Source of the DNA: CAWCDJ01 sp963796485
GTDB lineage: Bacteria; Acidobacteriota; Terriglobia; Bryobacterales; Bryobacteraceae
Direction of reading: 5' to 3'
DNA: 64,000 nucleotides
Assembly (NCBI GenBank): GCA_963796485.1
Contig: CAWCLV010000007.1
Span: forward strand, 1 to 64,000
Shown: positions 52,946-61,265 of the stretch, piece after piece
Layout of the letters: the number at the start of each line of letters is the position of its first letter
How positions within the stretch are numbered: position 1 is the first letter of the stretch
Notes under the pieces: generated by a model
Told to the model about the DNA's origin: nothing
The model's input: the letters and a program-made list of their open reading frames with translations, nothing else
Databases searched by the model: none
Translations under genes and position numbers: made by a program

Positions 52946-53896
52946 ATGGCATACGTCGTGCCCGTCCTGCACCTCGCCCGGACCGAGGCGGAACCGTTGC
53001 TGGCCACGATCGGCAATACTCCGCTGGTGCAATTGGAGCGGATTCCGGCCGAATTCCCCGGCGTCGAGATCTGCGCCAAGGCGGAGTACTTCAACCCGGG
53101 CGGATCGGTGAAGGACCGCGCAGCGGTGAACATGGTGCTCGACGGCGAGCGCTCCGGCCGGCTGAATCACAGCCGGACGATTCTCGATGCAACGAGCGGC
53201 AATACCGGAATCGCGTACGCCATGATCGGAGCCAGCCGCGGCTACAAGGTTAAGCTTGTGCTGCCGGCCAACGCCTCCGAAGAGCGCAAGCGGATCCTGA
53301 AGGCATACGGCGCGGAAGCCATTTTCAGCGATGCGGCGGAAAGCTCCGACGGCGCCATCCGCCTGTGCCGGAAGATTTACGAGAAGGATCCGGACAGTTA
53401 CTTCTATCCGGATCAGTACAATAATCCGGCCAACTGGAAGGCGCACTTCGAAGGCACGGCTGTGGAGATTATCAAGCAGACCGGCGGACGGCTGACTCAC
53501 TTCGTGGCGGCCATGGGCACCAGCGGCACGTTCACCGGCGTGACGCGGCGCCTCAAGCGCGACTTCCCTGGCGTGCAATGCTGGTCGGCGCAACCCTCGA
53601 GCGGCTTTCACGGGCTGGAAGGCTTGAAGCACATGCCCACTGCGATCCGGCCAGGGTTTTATGATGAAAATCTAGCGGACGGCAATCTCTGGATCGAAAC
53701 CGAGGATGCCTATGCCATGGTTCGCCGCCTGGCCCGCGAGGAAGGTTTACTGGTGGGGATTTCCTCCGGATGCAATGTTCTCGCGGCGACTCTGCTGGCT
53801 CGTGAGATGGTGAAGCGTGGGGAATCCGGGCTGATCGTGACGGTGCTCTGCGACAGCGCGGAGAAGTACCTCAGCGAGCACTTCTGGGACGACTGA
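52946..53896 (+). CDS. cysM: PLP-dependent cysteine synthase, CysM-type
   Basis: This 316-aa fold-type II PLP enzyme has the cofactor lysine in NPGGSVKDRA (K56), the substrate loop TSGNTGIA (83-90), GTSGTFTG and a C-terminal GISSGCNVLAA. It resembles O-acetylserine sulfhydrylase/CysM. Its genomic partners (a JAMM protease and a CysO-type carrier) point to the mycobacterial-type reaction, in which an activated serine accepts sulfur from carrier thiocarboxylate rather than free sulfide. The ATG at 52946 has AAGGTG upstream. It overlaps the JAMM gene by 1 nt (TGATG). Whether O-phosphoserine is the substrate cannot be read from this sequence alone. Confidence 0.92.
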   Translation: MAYVVPVLHLARTEAEPLLATIGNTPLVQLERIPAEFPGVEICAKAEYFNPGGSVKDRAAVNMVLDGERSGRLNHSRTILDATSGNTGIAYAMIGASRGYKVKLVLPANASEERKRILKAYGAEAIFSDAAESSDGAIRLCRKIYEKDPDSYFYPDQYNNPANWKAHFEGTAVEIIKQTGGRLTHFVAAMGTSGTFTGVTRRLKRDFPGVQCWSAQPSSGFHGLEGLKHMPTAIRPGFYDENLADGNLWIETEDAYAMVRRLAREEGLLVGISSGCNVLAATLLAREMVKRGESGLIVTVLCDSAEKYLSEHFWDD

Positions 53897-54312
53897 TGAT
53901 TCGCATCGAATCCGCACCCTGGGCGGCCATGGTGGCCCATGCCCGTGACACTTATCCCAATGAATGCTGCGGCGCCATGCTGGGCATGATTTCCGAGGAC
54001 AAGAAACTCGTGCAGCAAGCGCTGCGGCTGGAAAATGCGTTCGAGGGCACGCAGTCCGCGCGCTACGAGCTGCGGCCGGAGGACCTTCTGGCGGCGGACC
54101 GCGCCGCGCGCGAGCGCAACATGGACCTGATCGGGATTTATCATTCGCATCCCGACTGCGACGCATACTTTTCGAAAACCGACTTACAGAATTCCTGCCC
54201 CTGGTATTCCTTCGTGGTGCTCTCCATCCAGAAGGGCGAATTCGACCACGCCAACAGCTGGCTGCCGAATTGCGAGCAGACCGAGGCGGCAAAAGAGGAG
54301 TTGATCTACTAG
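53896..54312 (+). CDS. JAMM/MPN+ metalloprotease (Mec-like)
   Basis: This 138-aa single-domain JAMM protease has all expected zinc-site residues: E23 in YPNECCG, then H83-S-H85-P followed by S93 and D96 (IYHSHPDCDAYFSKTD). In mycobacteria the homologue Mec cleaves the bond between the CysO Gly-Gly and newly formed cysteine. Here the next gene encodes a CysO-like domain fused at its Gly-Gly to an E1 domain, so this protease may also mature the fusion. It starts inside the cysM stop codon and ends 2 nt before the next ATG. Confidence 0.92.
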   Translation: MIRIESAPWAAMVAHARDTYPNECCGAMLGMISEDKKLVQQALRLENAFEGTQSARYELRPEDLLAADRAARERNMDLIGIYHSHPDCDAYFSKTDLQNSCPWYSFVVLSIQKGEFDHANSWLPNCEQTEAAKEELIY

Positions 54313-54314
54313 TT

Positions 54315-55772
54315 ATGGCAAAAGTTCTGATCCCGACGCCCCTGCGGCAGTTCACCGGAAAGCAAAATACCGTCAGTGTTTCCGGTGGAACCGTGGGGGA
54401 AGTGCTGAGCGCGCTTACCAGCCAATATCCGGACCTGCGCAAGCAGATCTTCACGGACGAGGGCAAGGTGCGCAGTTTCGTGAACGTCTATCTGAACGAC
54501 GAAGACATCCGCTATCTGGGTAAGGACGCGACGCCCACGAAGGAAGGCGACACGCTGTCGCTGGTGCCTTCGATTGCCGGCGGGTCCACGCTCGCGGCGC
54601 CGGCGGCGGAAGTCACGCTCTCGAACGACGAGATCCTGCGATACAGCCGTCACCTGATTATTCCCGAGGTGGGCATCGAGGGGCAGAAAAAGCTCAAAGC
54701 CGCCAAAGTGCTGCTGGTAGGGACGGGCGGGCTGGGCGCGCCCCTGGGGCTGTACCTCTCTGCCGCGGGGATCGGTAAAATCGGGCTGGTCGATTTCGAC
54801 ACGGTGGATTTTACGAACCTGCAGCGGCAGGTGATCCATTCGACCAAAGACGTGGGCCGCAAGAAGCTCGATTCCGCGGCGGAGAAGATGCAGGCGATCA
54901 ATCCGCACGTGCAGATCGCGCGGCACGAGGTCGCACTGACCAGCGAAAACGCGCTCGAAATTCTGAAGGACTATGACCTGGTGGTGGATGGAACCGACAA
55001 CTTTCCCACCCGCTACCTGGTGAACGACGCCTGCGTGCTGCTGGGCAAGCCGAACGTCTACGGTTCGATTTTCCGGTTCGAAGGGCAGGCGACGGTTTTC
55101 GGGTACGAGGGTGGGCCATGCTACCGCTGCCTCTACCCGGAACCGCCGCCTCCCGGACTGGTCCCGAGTTGCGCCGAGGGCGGCGTGTTGGGAATTTTGC
55201 CCGGCACCATCGGGCTGATTCAGGCGACCGAGACGGTGAAGCTGATCCTGGGCATCGGCGAGCCGCTGGTGGGCCGTCTGCTGCTGTACGACGCGCTCGG
55301 CATGCGGTTCCGCGAACTGAAATTACGGAAGAACCCGGAGTGCCCGATCTGCGGCGAACACCGGACGATCACCAAGCTGATCGACTACCATCAATTTTGT
55401 GGCGTGCCGCAGCCTCAGAGCCAGCCGGCATCCGCACAGGAGAACAAATTGAGAGAAGGCGAAATCGACGTCACCGAGGTGAAAGCCAAACTGGACCGCG
55501 GCGACGACTTTGTTTTGATCGACGTGCGCGAACCTCACGAGTACCGGATCTGCAGCATCCCGGGCGCGAAGCTCATTCCGCTCGGAGAGTTTCCCAGGCA
55601 TGTTGACGAATTCGACCCTGCCGCGGATATCGTGATCCACTGCAAGAGCGGTATGCGCAGCGCCCGGGCGTGCGGCATCCTGCGCCAGGCGGGGTTCGCG
55701 AACGTCCGCAATATGGCGGGCGGTATCCTCGCCTGGAGCGACAAAGTCGATCCGAGCGTGCCGAAGTATTAA
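54315..55772 (+). CDS. CysO-like sulfur carrier fused to MoeZ-type E1 (ThiF/MoeB) and rhodanese
   Basis: This 485-aa three-domain protein begins with a ubiquitin-like sulfur-carrier domain (1-90) very like CysO: IPTPLRQFTG, VSGGTVGEVL, FVNVYLNDEDIRYL and a terminal VPSIAGG (G89-G90). A 15-residue Ala-rich linker leads into a ThiF/MoeB adenylation domain (about 103-350) with GTGGLGAP, the zinc cysteines C269/C272 and C343/C346 and LVPSCAEGGV (C286). A C-terminal rhodanese (about 385-480) carries CKSGMRS (C443). MoeZ-type proteins activate CysO with ATP and load sulfur. Because the Gly-Gly is internal, the carrier could work only after cleavage. It closes the cysM-JAMM operon. Confidence 0.93.
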   Translation: MAKVLIPTPLRQFTGKQNTVSVSGGTVGEVLSALTSQYPDLRKQIFTDEGKVRSFVNVYLNDEDIRYLGKDATPTKEGDTLSLVPSIAGGSTLAAPAAEVTLSNDEILRYSRHLIIPEVGIEGQKKLKAAKVLLVGTGGLGAPLGLYLSAAGIGKIGLVDFDTVDFTNLQRQVIHSTKDVGRKKLDSAAEKMQAINPHVQIARHEVALTSENALEILKDYDLVVDGTDNFPTRYLVNDACVLLGKPNVYGSIFRFEGQATVFGYEGGPCYRCLYPEPPPPGLVPSCAEGGVLGILPGTIGLIQATETVKLILGIGEPLVGRLLLYDALGMRFRELKLRKNPECPICGEHRTITKLIDYHQFCGVPQPQSQPASAQENKLREGEIDVTEVKAKLDRGDDFVLIDVREPHEYRICSIPGAKLIPLGEFPRHVDEFDPAADIVIHCKSGMRSARACGILRQAGFANVRNMAGGILAWSDKVDPSVPKY

Positions 55773-55790
55773 GCCTGCCTGACCAGGGGC

Positions 55791-56566
55791 TTAAGATATC
55801 ACCAGTCCGAAGCCGGGTGCCTCTTGCGGTCGGCTGCCGCCAGCAGTAGATAGCCATTTTCCGATCGTGAAATAGAAGGTGGCGCCCATATCGACCGCAG
55901 ACTCGGCCCACAGCCGGCGAAAAACACGGGCGCACCCTCTTGCTCGCCGCGCCTGAAATGAATGCGGCTCACGGGGCGAGGGCTTGTGAACTTCACGGCA
56001 TTGTCGGGGAGGTTGGTCAGGGCCGCTTCCAGGAGCCCGGCGTCACTGGATACGGTCATGCCGGGGTCGATCACGAATTCGATCCGGCGCGTGGGGTATG
56101 CCTCTCTCATCCCGGCCGCGATGTCCTCCGCGATCGATGTCAGGTCGACTGGCCGGCGCCGGATCTCGGCGCGCGTAAACCGCGCGCTCTCTGTCATCGG
56201 AGTGAAGCCCGAGGAGGAAGCGATCGAAGGTGACTTCCGCGCCCGGTGCTACCCCGAGTTGGCGCTTGAGGAACTCGGAACAGATCACTTTGCGGGTCTG
56301 GGGATTGAAATCGAAAGTACCGATCTGCGTCGCCTCGATGGCGAGGGCCATCCGCTCCTCGGTATCGCGGAGATCCTGCTCGTCCTGTTTCCGTTCGCGG
56401 CGCAAAGCGGCATCCCTAATTTCGCGCTCCACGGCGGGCGCATGTCCCCGGCATTCTCAACCCCTTCCGCGCGAACCTGATAACCGGCCCTTTCCAGGGC
56501 GCGAATAATCGGTGCCGCGTCAGTTTCGGAATCTTCCACTTGCAGCAAACGGAGTTCTTGGCCCAT
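55791..56566 (-). pseudogene. Decayed receiver-PAS-histidine kinase gene
   Basis: The order of a hybrid sensor kinase is preserved but in alternating frames. The receiver start (MGQELRLLQVEDSETDA) is in one frame from 56566. A PAS-like segment (MALAIEATQIGTFDFNPQTR) is in a second. A HATPase N-box (LLEAALTNLPDNAVKFTS, from about 56045) is back in the first, and a terminal kinase motif (RLWAESAVDMGATFYFTIG, about 55919-55863) is in the second, running to a TAA at 55791-55793. Most of the receiver, the HisKA domain and the ATP lid are missing, so deletions as well as frameshifts occurred. The start still has GGAGGGG upstream. Confidence 0.85.
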
Positions 56567-56826
56567 CCGCCCCTCCTGCCATCAATGACCGATGAGCTCC
56601 CCCAACAACATTGGCGACAGTTCGCCCAAAAAAGGAGTTCAGCCCGAACGGAGGTTTTTCCCATCCAACCCCCTCCTCTTGATTTCTCTCCTCAGATCCG
56701 TGACAATCTACCCAACGTACTTACGACGAGGTTAAAAGAATTTAATCCAGGCACCCCGTAGAGATGCTGTGATCCCGTGAATCGCGGGCAGATTGAGCTT
56801 TGGGTTTTACCACTTCAGGGAGGGAT
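56567..56826. other. Intergenic region before the second Oar receptor
   Basis: 260 nt between the divergent pseudogene and receptor genes. The only marked element is a short hairpin GATCCCGTGAATCGCGGGC near 56771-56789 and the Shine-Dalgarno AGGGAGGG before the ATG at 56827. No convincing promoter or coding frame is seen. Confidence 0.35.
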
Positions 56827-59800
56827 ATGAAACGATATGTGTTTGCGATGCTGGCGGGCGTCCTGCTCGCCGGCCTACCACTAAGCGCACAAATTAACGC
56901 CAGCGGGACCCTGCTGGGTACCGTGACCGACAAGAGCGGGGCGACCGTGCCCGGGGCGGCGGTCAAGGCGACCAATACCGGAACCGGACTCAGCCGCGAT
57001 ACCGCGACCAACGAGGCCGGTGAGTACCGGTTCGACCTGCTGCCTGCCGGCACCTACAAAGTCCAGGTCAGCATGAAAGGCTTCGCGCAGGCCGTATTCG
57101 CGAACGTAGGGCTGGCTGTCAGCCAGTCAACGAGAATTGACGCGTCGCTCGCGCCGAGCACGCAGACGGAAGTCGTAACGGTGGAATCCTCCGGCGTGCC
57201 GCTGGTGGATACGGCCAAGACGGACGTCAGCATCCCGATCGACACCAAGCAGATCCAGGACCTGCCGCTGAACGGCCGCGACTTCGTCAACCTGGCGTAC
57301 CTCGCACCCGGCGCGCGTCCGGTGAACTCGTACGATCCCACCAAGAACCGGATCGGCGTTTTCTCGGTGGATGGCTCGAACGGGCGCAACGTGAATGTGA
57401 CGGTGAACGGGATCGACGACAAGGACAACACGGTGGGCGGGCCGGTGATGCAGTTGCCGCTCGAAGCCGTGCAGGAGTTCAATATCGCCACCCAGCGCTT
57501 CTCGGCGGCGAACGGCCGCAGCGAGGGCGCGGCGATCACGGCGATCACCAAGTCCGGCACCAACGAAATGCACGGGTCGCTGTACCTCTTCGACCGCAAC
57601 GAGGCGATGAATGCCAACGACTACTTTTCCGCGCAGTCGGGGAATCCGAAGTCGCCGTATTCCCGCCAGCAGTTCGGCGGCTCTATCGGCGGGCCGGTGC
57701 GCAAAGATAAAGATTTTCTGTTTTTCACGCTGGAGCGGGAACGGGAATCCACCAGCATCGTAACCAATCCGACTGCATTCAAGGAGTTGACGCTTGCCAC
57801 GCCGCTCGGAGCGCAGCCGGCGGCGACGATTACCACGCCCTATTTCGACTGGCGCTACAACGGCCGGTACGACCACCGGTTCAATGAAAAGCACGCGATC
57901 TTTGCGAGCTATACGAGCCAGCAGAATAACGGCTTGAATGACCAGTCCGGATCGCAAAACGACCTGACCGCGGGTAACTTCACGACCAACCGGCTGATCC
58001 TGGCCAGCGTGAACTTCAACTCGGTGTTCACGCCGACGGTGGTCAATGCCGCCACCGTGGGGTATCAGTACTGGAACAACGTGATCGATTCGACGCAGAA
58101 GCTTCCGACCGTGTCCTTCGCTTCGGGCGAATACTTCGGCACCAACGGCAACGTTCCGCAGCAATCGTTCCAGAAGAAGTGGCAGTTCAAAGACGACCTC
58201 TCGATTATCCGCGGCAACCACAGCTTCAAAATGGGGGTTGACTGGCTGCACGAGCCAACGCTCGGCGGGTTCTTCGAGTTCACGCCGACTCCAGCCATTA
58301 CGTTCGGGGCGGACCCCAGCCAGATTCTGGGCAACACCGCGCTCTATCCCCAGGGCTTTGCGACGCCCGGCCTGATCACGAATATCTCGGAAACCTCCGG
58401 CAACCCTTACTTCCTGCTGAGCACCAACATGTTGGGTCTCTACTTCCAGGACGACTGGAAGGTAAGCCGCCGGCTGACGCTGAACCTCGGCGTGCGGTGG
58501 GACAAGGATATGGGCCTGGTCGCCGGGTCGGTGCAGCAGAATGCGCGAACCTACCAGGAACTGAAGGCGATCGGCAGTCCGTACGCCGGCGGCCTGCCGC
58601 ACGACGACAACAAGGATTTCAGCCCGCGCGTGGGCTTCGCATACGACCTGACGGGCCATAACCGGCACGTGCTGCGCGGCGGATTCGGGCTGTACTACGG
58701 CCAGATCTTCCAGAACATCACGCTCTTCATGATCCAGCAGGCGAACCCGACCATCTTCGCGACGGTGCTGAACCTGAACAGCGTCGGAGCGGGCGACCCC
58801 AACGCGGACATCGTTTCGACCACCGGGCTGCCGCTCTCCCAATTCCGCTACGGCGTGGATAAACTGCCGGCGCCGCCGCCTCCCCCCACCAGCCTTCCGG
58901 CGGGTTCGACGGGGCGCCTGATCGATCCGGCATACCGCAATCCGTACACAGAGCAGTTCAACGTGGGCTACACGTTTTTGATCAACGACGCGAACGCCAT
59001 CGACACCGACTTCACCCACGTGCTCAGCCTGCACGAATCGAAGAGCATCCAGCTCAATCCCAAGAGCCCGAACTTTAGCGGCCGATTGCTCGATAATGCG
59101 TTCAAGGCTGCCGGGCAGCCAGTGCTCGGGAGCATCACCGATTTCGCATCGGTGGGCCGTTCCCGCTACGACGGACTGAACGTCACCTGGCGGCATCGCT
59201 TCAACCACCACTTCACGCTGAACACCAGCTATGTGCTTTCGAAGGCGCTGGCGTACAACGGTTCGGGGGCGAATTTCTCGCAAGGCGCGACCGACCCCTC
59301 GAACATCTTTGCGGCTCACGATTTCGGCCCGGCGCCGGTGGACGAGCGGCATCGCTGGACGGTGAGCGGCGTGGTCCAGCTTCCCTGGGGGGTTCAGTTC
59401 GCGCCGATCCTGCAACTGGCTTCGGCGCGTCCGTACTCACTCAAGGAAGGGCTCGATTATTACGGGGTCGGCAACGGCAGCACGACCGATTTCGCTGTGC
59501 TGCTGAACAGCGATCCGACGAACCTGACGGCCACGAAGGCCTACACGGCGACGCAAATCCGCTCCTGCCTTGCGGCCGGAACGTGCTACACCTCCTCGTT
59601 CGACTCGCAGCGCGGCGCCCCCATCTTCCAGTTGGATACGCGCGTCAGCAAGACGGTCAAACTTCGGGAGAAGGCTAGCTTGCAGTTCATATTCCAAGCC
59701 TTCAACGTGACCAACCGCGCGAATTTCGGCGGGAACTATCAGGGCAACATCCGCAGCTCGGCCTTTGCGACACCGGTCGGGTTCATGACGCCCTCGAGCG

Positions 59801-59853
59801 TGGTCATTCCGCAGTTCTTCGCGGGTGAAGCCGGCTTCACGCTGCGTTTCTAG
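56827..59853 (+). CDS. Oar-like TonB-dependent receptor (second copy)
   Basis: This 1008-aa outer-membrane receptor has a signal peptide (MKRYVFAMLAGVLLAGLPLSAQ), a carboxypeptidase-regulatory-like domain (GTLLGTVTDKSGATVPGAAV; about 25-105), a plug (IQDLPLNGRDFVNLAYLAPG; AITAITKSGTNEMHGSLYLF) and a barrel ending EAGFTLRF with a terminal Phe. It differs throughout from the copy at 46-49 kb and is not a recent duplicate. AGGGAGGG precedes the ATG. No enzymes accompany it, so its substrate is unknown. Confidence 0.9.
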   Translation: MKRYVFAMLAGVLLAGLPLSAQINASGTLLGTVTDKSGATVPGAAVKATNTGTGLSRDTATNEAGEYRFDLLPAGTYKVQVSMKGFAQAVFANVGLAVSQSTRIDASLAPSTQTEVVTVESSGVPLVDTAKTDVSIPIDTKQIQDLPLNGRDFVNLAYLAPGARPVNSYDPTKNRIGVFSVDGSNGRNVNVTVNGIDDKDNTVGGPVMQLPLEAVQEFNIATQRFSAANGRSEGAAITAITKSGTNEMHGSLYLFDRNEAMNANDYFSAQSGNPKSPYSRQQFGGSIGGPVRKDKDFLFFTLERERESTSIVTNPTAFKELTLATPLGAQPAATITTPYFDWRYNGRYDHRFNEKHAIFASYTSQQNNGLNDQSGSQNDLTAGNFTTNRLILASVNFNSVFTPTVVNAATVGYQYWNNVIDSTQKLPTVSFASGEYFGTNGNVPQQSFQKKWQFKDDLSIIRGNHSFKMGVDWLHEPTLGGFFEFTPTPAITFGADPSQILGNTALYPQGFATPGLITNISETSGNPYFLLSTNMLGLYFQDDWKVSRRLTLNLGVRWDKDMGLVAGSVQQNARTYQELKAIGSPYAGGLPHDDNKDFSPRVGFAYDLTGHNRHVLRGGFGLYYGQIFQNITLFMIQQANPTIFATVLNLNSVGAGDPNADIVSTTGLPLSQFRYGVDKLPAPPPPPTSLPAGSTGRLIDPAYRNPYTEQFNVGYTFLINDANAIDTDFTHVLSLHESKSIQLNPKSPNFSGRLLDNAFKAAGQPVLGSITDFASVGRSRYDGLNVTWRHRFNHHFTLNTSYVLSKALAYNGSGANFSQGATDPSNIFAAHDFGPAPVDERHRWTVSGVVQLPWGVQFAPILQLASARPYSLKEGLDYYGVGNGSTTDFAVLLNSDPTNLTATKAYTATQIRSCLAAGTCYTSSFDSQRGAPIFQLDTRVSKTVKLREKASLQFIFQAFNVTNRANFGGNYQGNIRSSAFATPVGFMTPSSVVIPQFFAGEAGFTLRF

Positions 59854-59886
59854 GTTCAGCAACCGCAAGTCTCCGGCGCTTTTTTG

Positions 59887-59921
59887 GCAGGGTAGGCCTC
59901 CTGCCCTGCCCAAGCGCCTAC
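59887..59921. repeat. Dispersed repeat (GGGTAGGCC family), half copy
   Basis: CAGGGTAGGCCTCCTGCCCT followed by GCCC matches the left arm of copies A and B, 34 nt after the receptor stop, but here no inverted right arm follows; a terminator does. Confidence 0.6.
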
Positions 59922-59950
59922 GGCGCCCTCAGCGAGGGGGCGCCTTTTTT
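59922..59950 (+). terminator. Intrinsic terminator after the Oar receptor
   Basis: GGCGCCCTC pairs with GAGGGGGCGCC across a short AGC loop, with a 2-nt bulge, and is followed by six T (59945-59950). Confidence 0.8.
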
Positions 59951-59987
59951 GCGCGCTTTTGGCGCTGTGATATCCTGTAACTTCGCG

Positions 59988-60175
59988 GTAGAGGTGCGGC
60001 GGCCATTAGTAGCCGGGCTGGTATTTCGATTGCGCTTCGAAAGCCCGGGCCAAAGGGGCCGAATCGTTGTTCCGCCGAAGCCGGAGTGGAAAGCACAATC
60101 CCTTCCGGTTGGGGAGCCAGGCTAAAGCCTGCTCACTGTCACTCGTTACTCCGGCGGGTGGAGCGCTATCGGGAT
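59988..60175 (+). ncRNA. Lysine riboswitch (L-box)
   Basis: The conserved lysine-aptamer core is visible in order: AGAGGTGCGG, CATTAGTAGCC, AAAGGGGCCGAA, GCCGAAGC and GGAGTGG, a loop arm with GAGCCAGGC / GCCTGCTC, then ACTGTCACTCG, GGCGGGTGGAGCGCTATCGG (60154-60173). It precedes dapE-like, asd, lysC and dapB, the lysine/diaminopimelate pathway, so lysine should shut the operon down. The distance from aptamer to the first ATG is about 70 nt, which holds the expression platform. Confidence 0.93.
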
Positions 60176-60245
60176 CGAAGACACGCTGGCCGTACCCGCG
60201 TACTTTCCTTTCCGCACCTCCCCCGATTTTGAATTTGGTCGCTTT
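60176..60245 (+). promoter_or_regulatory. Riboswitch expression platform with alternative pairing
   Basis: CCGCACCTC at 60212-60220 is the exact reverse complement of GAGGTGCGG (59991-59999) in the 5' aptamer core. CCCGAT at 60222-60227, followed by TTTT, can pair with ATCGGG (60168-60173) at the aptamer's 3' end. No Shine-Dalgarno precedes the ATG at 60246. Either a weak attenuator or a folding switch is possible. Confidence 0.5.
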
Positions 60246-61265
60246 ATGAATGTATTCGAGCTCACGCGCGCGCTGGTCGATATCGAATCCATCACCAACA
60301 ATGAGGAGAGGGTCGGCCAATTTCTGTATCAATATTTAAAGCCGCTGGCCGCCCGCTTCGACGGACGGGTGGAGCGAATGGAAGTGGAGCCGCGCCGGTT
60401 CAACGTGTTCGCGCAATGGGGCGACGAACTTCTGGTGACGCTCTCCACGCACATGGACACGGTCCCGCCGTTCTTCACCTCGCGCGAGGACGAGAATTTC
60501 GTCTGGGGGCGCGGCGCGTGCGACACCAAAGGTATTATCGCCGCCATGCTGCTGGCTGCCGAAGCGCTGCTCGAATCGGGCGTGCGCAATTTCGGCGTGC
60601 TCTTCGTGGTGGGCGAGGAGCGCAACAGTGCGGGAGCGTACCGGGCGGCTCAGGAATCGCGCGGGTCGCTTCACATCATCAATGGAGAGCCGACCGGGAA
60701 CCGGCTCGCGCTGGGTTCGAAAGGTGCGCTCCGGTACGAGGTGGTGGCATCGGGAAAGATGGCGCACTCGGCGTATCCCGAACTGGGCGATTCCGCCATC
60801 CACAAGCTCATCGACGCACTGGCGGCCATCCGCCGCATTCCGCTGCCGGAGGATGCGCTGCTCGGGCCGAGCACGTTGAACATCGGGACGCTTTCAGGCG
60901 GGCGGGCGCCGAACGTGATCGCGGATGAAGCCCACGCCGATATTATGGTCCGGCTGGTGGGCGATTCGACCGCCACGAAAACCGCTCTGGCCGGCGCCGT
61001 GAAAGGCCTGGCGGAGCTTCGCGAGGTGATCGAGATCCCGGCGCTGCGCCTGAACGCCCTGGACGGAATCGCAACTACCGTGGTGGCGTACACTACCGAC
61101 ATCCCTGCATTCGGCGGGAAATGGGGCGAACCGTTCCTGCTGGGACCGGGATCCATCCACGTGGCGCATACGCTTGAGGAGCGAGTGCCGAAACAGCAAC
61201 TGACCGAGGCGGTCGAAATTTATCAGCGAATGGTTAGAGACCTATGCAAACGCGAATCGAAGTAG
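60246..61265 (+). CDS. M20-family deacylase, DapE/LysK-like
   Basis: This 339-aa zinc hydrolase has the M20 motifs STHMDTVPP (first metal His/Asp), GRGACDTKG (bridging Asp), GEERNSAGA (catalytic Glu pair) and the dimerisation-domain segment SGKMAHSAYPELGDSAIHKL. As the first gene after a lysine riboswitch, with asd, lysC and dapB following, it probably removes the succinyl or acetyl group from N-acyl-diaminopimelate. The family alone does not fix the acyl group. It overlaps asd by 22 nt. Confidence 0.88.
   Translation: MNVFELTRALVDIESITNNEERVGQFLYQYLKPLAARFDGRVERMEVEPRRFNVFAQWGDELLVTLSTHMDTVPPFFTSREDENFVWGRGACDTKGIIAAMLLAAEALLESGVRNFGVLFVVGEERNSAGAYRAAQESRGSLHIINGEPTGNRLALGSKGALRYEVVASGKMAHSAYPELGDSAIHKLIDALAAIRRIPLPEDALLGPSTLNIGTLSGGRAPNVIADEAHADIMVRLVGDSTATKTALAGAVKGLAELREVIEIPALRLNALDGIATTVVAYTTDIPAFGGKWGEPFLLGPGSIHVAHTLEERVPKQQLTEAVEIYQRMVRDLCKRESK

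Noticed and set aside
57127..59415. 762-codon minus-strand frame opposite the second Oar receptor
   Set aside because: Its composition is a mirror of the receptor codons and no domain is recognisable.
60067..60249. 60-codon frame before the dapE-like gene
   Set aside because: It lies inside the lysine riboswitch aptamer and its sequence is explained by RNA structure.
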